IMG/VR virus record: IMGVR_UViG_3300013137_000107
Coordinates: 1 to 22,590 of that record
Length of the DNA stretch: 22,590 nucleotides
Strand: one strand, 5' to 3'
Source of the DNA: a virus
Part shown: positions 20,683-22,590 of the stretch, in pieces
Layout: each line of letters starts with the position of its first letter
How positions within the stretch are numbered: the stretch's first letter is position 1
Position numbers and translations under genes: made by a program
The notes under the pieces: model-generated
Databases searched by the model: none
The model's input: only the letters and a program-made list of their open reading frames with translations
Told to the model about the DNA's origin: nothing

Positions 20683-20711
20683 ATTATACATCACATAATT
20701 ATAAATAGCAA
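20683..20711 (-). promoter_or_regulatory. Promoter placing the HNH gene's ATG near +1
   Basis: On the minus strand TTGCTA (20711-20706), 17 bp, TATAAT (20688-20683). The -10 is perfect and the -35 matches four of six. The expected start of transcription (about seven bases after the -10) coincides with the ATG at 20676, so the mRNA may be leaderless; the next in-frame ATG is at 20658. Confidence 0.5.
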
Positions 20712-20713
20712 GA

Positions 20714-20917
20714 TTATGCGTTGTTTTTAGGTAGCAAGCCAACCGTCAAATTAACCTTAGAACTCCACGTTCCATCGTCCCTTGCTATCCAAACCAATGA
20801 CGGGACTATAAAATAACCCATACGAGTGCATAAAGCCTCGTATTCTTTCTGGAAGTCCTCTGCCGTTGGCTTCTTGACTTCTACCTGTTTGACCTCATCA
20901 GTTTTGATGTTTGTCAT
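20714..20917 (-). CDS. Small phage protein, intact copy (67 aa)
   Basis: The N-terminal ~20 residues are charged and probably flexible (KTDEVKQVEVKK). Residues ~23-63 form a compact domain with EYEALCTRMGYFIVPSLVW and a final TVGLLP. No named family is recognised, but a diverged partial copy lies 600 bases downstream, which shows that this domain is a real, evolving unit. It follows the 91-aa gene by 20 bases and lies between the two HNH genes. No SD is seen. Its position next to a tail-fibre gene suggests a virion accessory role, without direct proof. Confidence 0.6.
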   Translation of the reverse strand: MTNIKTDEVKQVEVKKPTAEDFQKEYEALCTRMGYFIVPSLVWIARDDGTWSSKVNLTVGLLPKNNA

Positions 20918-20937
20918 ATTTGAAAATTAAATTAGTA

Positions 20938-21213
20938 TTAGCTACCGCTTACTGCGTCCCCCTCAAAAGCCTCGATTGAAGCGATTTCTGCTTCCAGTTC
21001 CGCTTTCCTGTCGTCAAGTTCTTTTTTGGTTACAGCCGTTACTTGGTCTGCCACCTGTTCGTAAACTGGCGGGACTTGAGTCAAGTCTGGCTCATACTTT
21101 TTTTCATACACGGCATAGGTTAAAGCGTCCTCGTTCTCCTCGTTGGTCTTTTGGACTTTGTTTATTAGTCCTTTTGCTTTTTTATCTGCGTATTCTTTTA
21201 GTAGGTTGTACAT
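20938..21213 (-). CDS. Small coiled-coil protein (91 aa)
   Basis: A perfect SD (AAGGAGGTGA, 21221-21230) precedes the ATG. The protein is highly charged: a first helix (LLKEYADKKAKGLINKVQK), a middle Tyr/Pro-rich part (YEKKYEPDLTQVPPVYEQV), then a long acidic coiled coil (KKELDDRKAELEAEIASIEAFEG). No family is recognised. The SD lies directly after the HNH stop, so this gene was probably the original neighbour of the tail-fibre gene before the HNH arrived. A chaperone or trimerisation role for a fibre is possible but unproven. Confidence 0.65.
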   Translation of the reverse strand: MYNLLKEYADKKAKGLINKVQKTNEENEDALTYAVYEKKYEPDLTQVPPVYEQVADQVTAVTKKELDDRKAELEAEIASIEAFEGDAVSGS

Positions 21214-21230
21214 AATTCAGTCACCTCCTT

Positions 21231-21917
21231 TTAAGCTGATGTTAATAATGTTGTTGCTACTATTTTACTCTTTAGTATATCAAATTGGTTTTTTAACTTT
21301 GGTGTAGACAATGCCTCCTCTGGTTTCCACCCCAACCTTTTTATTCTTAACCAAATCGTATCATAAGAAACGATAGCCCTTTTATCTTTAACCCACTCGC
21401 TCAATGTTTGAGTAGTTCCCCAAGCAGTTAAATTCAAATTACGCCTTGTATTGTTGCAGTTTATTTTTCCAGAAGTCCATCTGCAATTTTGTGGGGAATA
21501 GCCTTTATTGTTATTGATTCTATCTATTTGTAAATTATCCCTATACCCATTAGCTCTTGCCCATTGACTAAAAGTAATGTAAGAATTTTCCCATTCCTTA
21601 CAAACATTTATTCCCCTTCCCCCATAATATTTGTAATACTTATGAGTCGTCCTCAAACACCTATCCTTGATATTTATCCAAATCCTATACAATCTGCTAT
21701 TCTTACTTTCTCCGTGCGTGGTTGACCTAATCCGTAAATTTTCTCTTGCCACGCATCCGCATGAAGTCGTATGATTGTCTTTCAGATTACTAATGGAAAC
21801 ATCTGTCTTATTTCCACAATCACATTGACATATTCTATGATTCCGTCTAACAGAAAGACCAACAACTGTTAGTTTGCCAAACTTTTGCCCATTAAGATAT
21901 TTTCTTATTTTTCTCAT
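21231..21917 (-). CDS. HNH homing endonuclease, copy 1 (228 aa)
   Basis: I use the ATG at 21917 (MRKIRKYLNGQKFGKLTVVG); the frame is open to 21944 near the fibre stop. Cysteines in CQCDCGN and TSCGC form the N-terminal zinc site. The nuclease core follows: THGESKNSRLYRIWINIKDR, KYYGGRGINVCKEW and LQIDRINNNKGYSPQNCRW. The C-terminal part (WGTTQTLSEWVKDK and YDTIWLRIKRLGWKPEEALS) matches the small DNA-binding repeat (NUMOD-like) seen in phage HNH endonucleases. It is related in plan to the copy at 20074 but clearly diverged, so the two are separate arrivals or an old duplication. It separates the fibre gene from the strong SD of the 91-aa gene. Confidence 0.85.
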   Translation of the reverse strand: MRKIRKYLNGQKFGKLTVVGLSVRRNHRICQCDCGNKTDVSISNLKDNHTTSCGCVARENLRIRSTTHGESKNSRLYRIWINIKDRCLRTTHKYYKYYGGRGINVCKEWENSYITFSQWARANGYRDNLQIDRINNNKGYSPQNCRWTSGKINCNNTRRNLNLTAWGTTQTLSEWVKDKRAIVSYDTIWLRIKRLGWKPEEALSTPKLKNQFDILKSKIVATTLLTSA

Positions 21918-21952
21918 AACTATATGATACAGTAAAGTCATCATATTGTCTA

Positions 21953-22590
21953 CTATCCAACCAATGTTGTATTTTGGAGTTTTGTCCTCACATCTTCTAA
22001 AGTTTGGCGGATGTTCTCATAAGCCACCCTTAAAGCGTTTAAGTCTGTTAGTTGGGCGTATGGCGTCCCCGCTTGGGCGTTATCTATGCCCGTATATGCC
22101 ACGCTCTCATTGTCCGCAGTATAAGCGATAAAAGACTGTTGAATAATTGGCGTTCCTGCGAAAAACCCTATCTTATTTCCAAGTGTCTGAATTGCGATTG
22201 TTTGGGTTCTGTCTGTCGTTCCGCTTGCCCCCGCAACACAACCATAGATAGCAACTCCACTTTCACCCGTTCCAGTTGATAAACCACCCTGTAATAATAA
22301 ATTACCGCCGTTTTTATCTGTTGCCCCACTGGTTGCCCCGCCCGCTGTTATGGTAAGTGTGTTACCTGCCGTGTTGGCTGTTGTATGCCTTTCCATCCAA
22401 AATACTCTTGCTGAATTGCCTCCTAAACTTAGCAAATTAGTAGGTGCCGTCGTCCCGATGCCGACGTTGCCTGCTATTGAAGAATTACTTGTTCCCTGGA
22501 CTGTAAGAGTGCCTGCTTGTACAACATTACCACTAGTGTTTAAACTCCATTTATTTATAAAACTTCCAAAAGTAGACCCTTTGGCTGTTC
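21953..22590 (-). CDS. Tail fibre-like protein, C-terminal part (211 residues visible, 5' end outside)
   Basis: The frame is open to the right edge. The visible part contains SGNVVQAGTLTVQGTSNSS and GNVGIGTTAPTNLLSLGGNS, a repeat style typical of tail-fibre and spike proteins. A Gly/Thr/Ala-rich region follows (TITAGGATSGATDKNGGNLL, GGLSTGTGESGVAIYG) and then a helical end (TDLNALRVAYENIRQTLEDV). The GNVGIGTT turn is usual before a trimerising C-terminal domain. I would not treat TTG at 22435 as a start, because the reading frame continues upstream with matching sequence. It lies upstream of the protease, an unusual place for a fibre gene. The identity of the missing N-terminus is unknown. 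Confidence 0.7.
   Translation of the reverse strand, partial: TAKGSTFGSFINKWSLNTSGNVVQAGTLTVQGTSNSSIAGNVGIGTTAPTNLLSLGGNSARVFWMERHTTANTAGNTLTITAGGATSGATDKNGGNLLLQGGLSTGTGESGVAIYGCVAGASGTTDRTQTIAIQTLGNKIGFFAGTPIIQQSFIAYTADNESVAYTGIDNAQAGTPYAQLTDLNALRVAYENIRQTLEDVRTKLQNTTLVG

Noticed and set aside
19956-20917. Group I intron carrying the HNH gene inside the 67-aa gene
   Set aside because: The upstream copy is complete with its own stop, and the downstream piece repeats its sequence instead of continuing it. There are thus no two exons to join, and I see no intron core structure.
22435-22590. TTG at 22435 as the start of the fibre gene
   Set aside because: The frame is open upstream to the edge and encodes GNVGIGTTAPTN, which belongs to the same fibre repeat style, so the gene starts outside the window.

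Overview
The window looks like the late (virion) region of a tailed phage or prophage with a long non-contractile (siphovirus-type) tail. The DNA is visibly A+T-rich. It uses the standard bacterial code, with TAA, TAG and TGA all serving as stops. It also has very strong Shine-Dalgarno (SD) sequences and consensus sigma70-type promoters. This fits a low-GC bacterial host (Firmicutes-like, or a candidate-phylum bacterium), but nothing here fixes the host. No integrase, terminase, portal, endolysin, tRNA or CRISPR array is visible.

Layout. From 1 to 3203, rightward, is a string of small genes: the end of an unidentified protein, several mini zinc-ribbon proteins, three successive small membrane or exported proteins, a widespread phage protein of unknown function, and a MerR/excisionase-like HTH protein behind a perfect TTGACA-17-TATAAT promoter. 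From 22590 down to 3227 everything reads leftward. In transcription order this is: the C-terminal part of a tail-fibre-like protein; an island with two HNH homing endonucleases, small genes and a decayed gene copy; a promoter plus terminator-like leader; an XkdF-type prohead protease; two tiny proteins; a second promoter plus terminator-like leader; a scaffold-type protein with a nested internal start; major capsid protein; four head-tail joining and tail-completion proteins; tail tube; tail-assembly chaperone with a -1 frameshift extension; tape measure; distal tail protein; a tail-hub protein carrying three collar-like repeats; a small tail/receptor-type protein; small ORFs; a second three-repeat collar/fibre protein; a zinc-finger mini protein; and a RusA-like resolvase. 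The two gene blocks converge near 3204-3226.

How it works together. Protease and scaffold would drive procapsid assembly with the capsid protein. The joining proteins close the head. The tape measure with its frameshifted chaperone sets tail length, the tube polymerises, and the Dit, hub and fibre proteins form the adsorption tip. Expression appears graded by sequence signals. Capsid and tail-tube genes carry AAGGGGGTGA-type SDs. Protease and scaffold ORFs lack SDs and sit behind promoter-terminator leaders. The adaptor gene after the capsid has its SD inside a hairpin. Several genes overlap as ATGA.

Most notable observations: the twin promoter-terminator leaders; the nested start in the scaffold ORF; a partial, start-less second copy of a small gene immediately beyond an HNH gene; and the fusion of His-rich collar repeats to a tail hub with the same three-repeat design in a nearby fibre gene.
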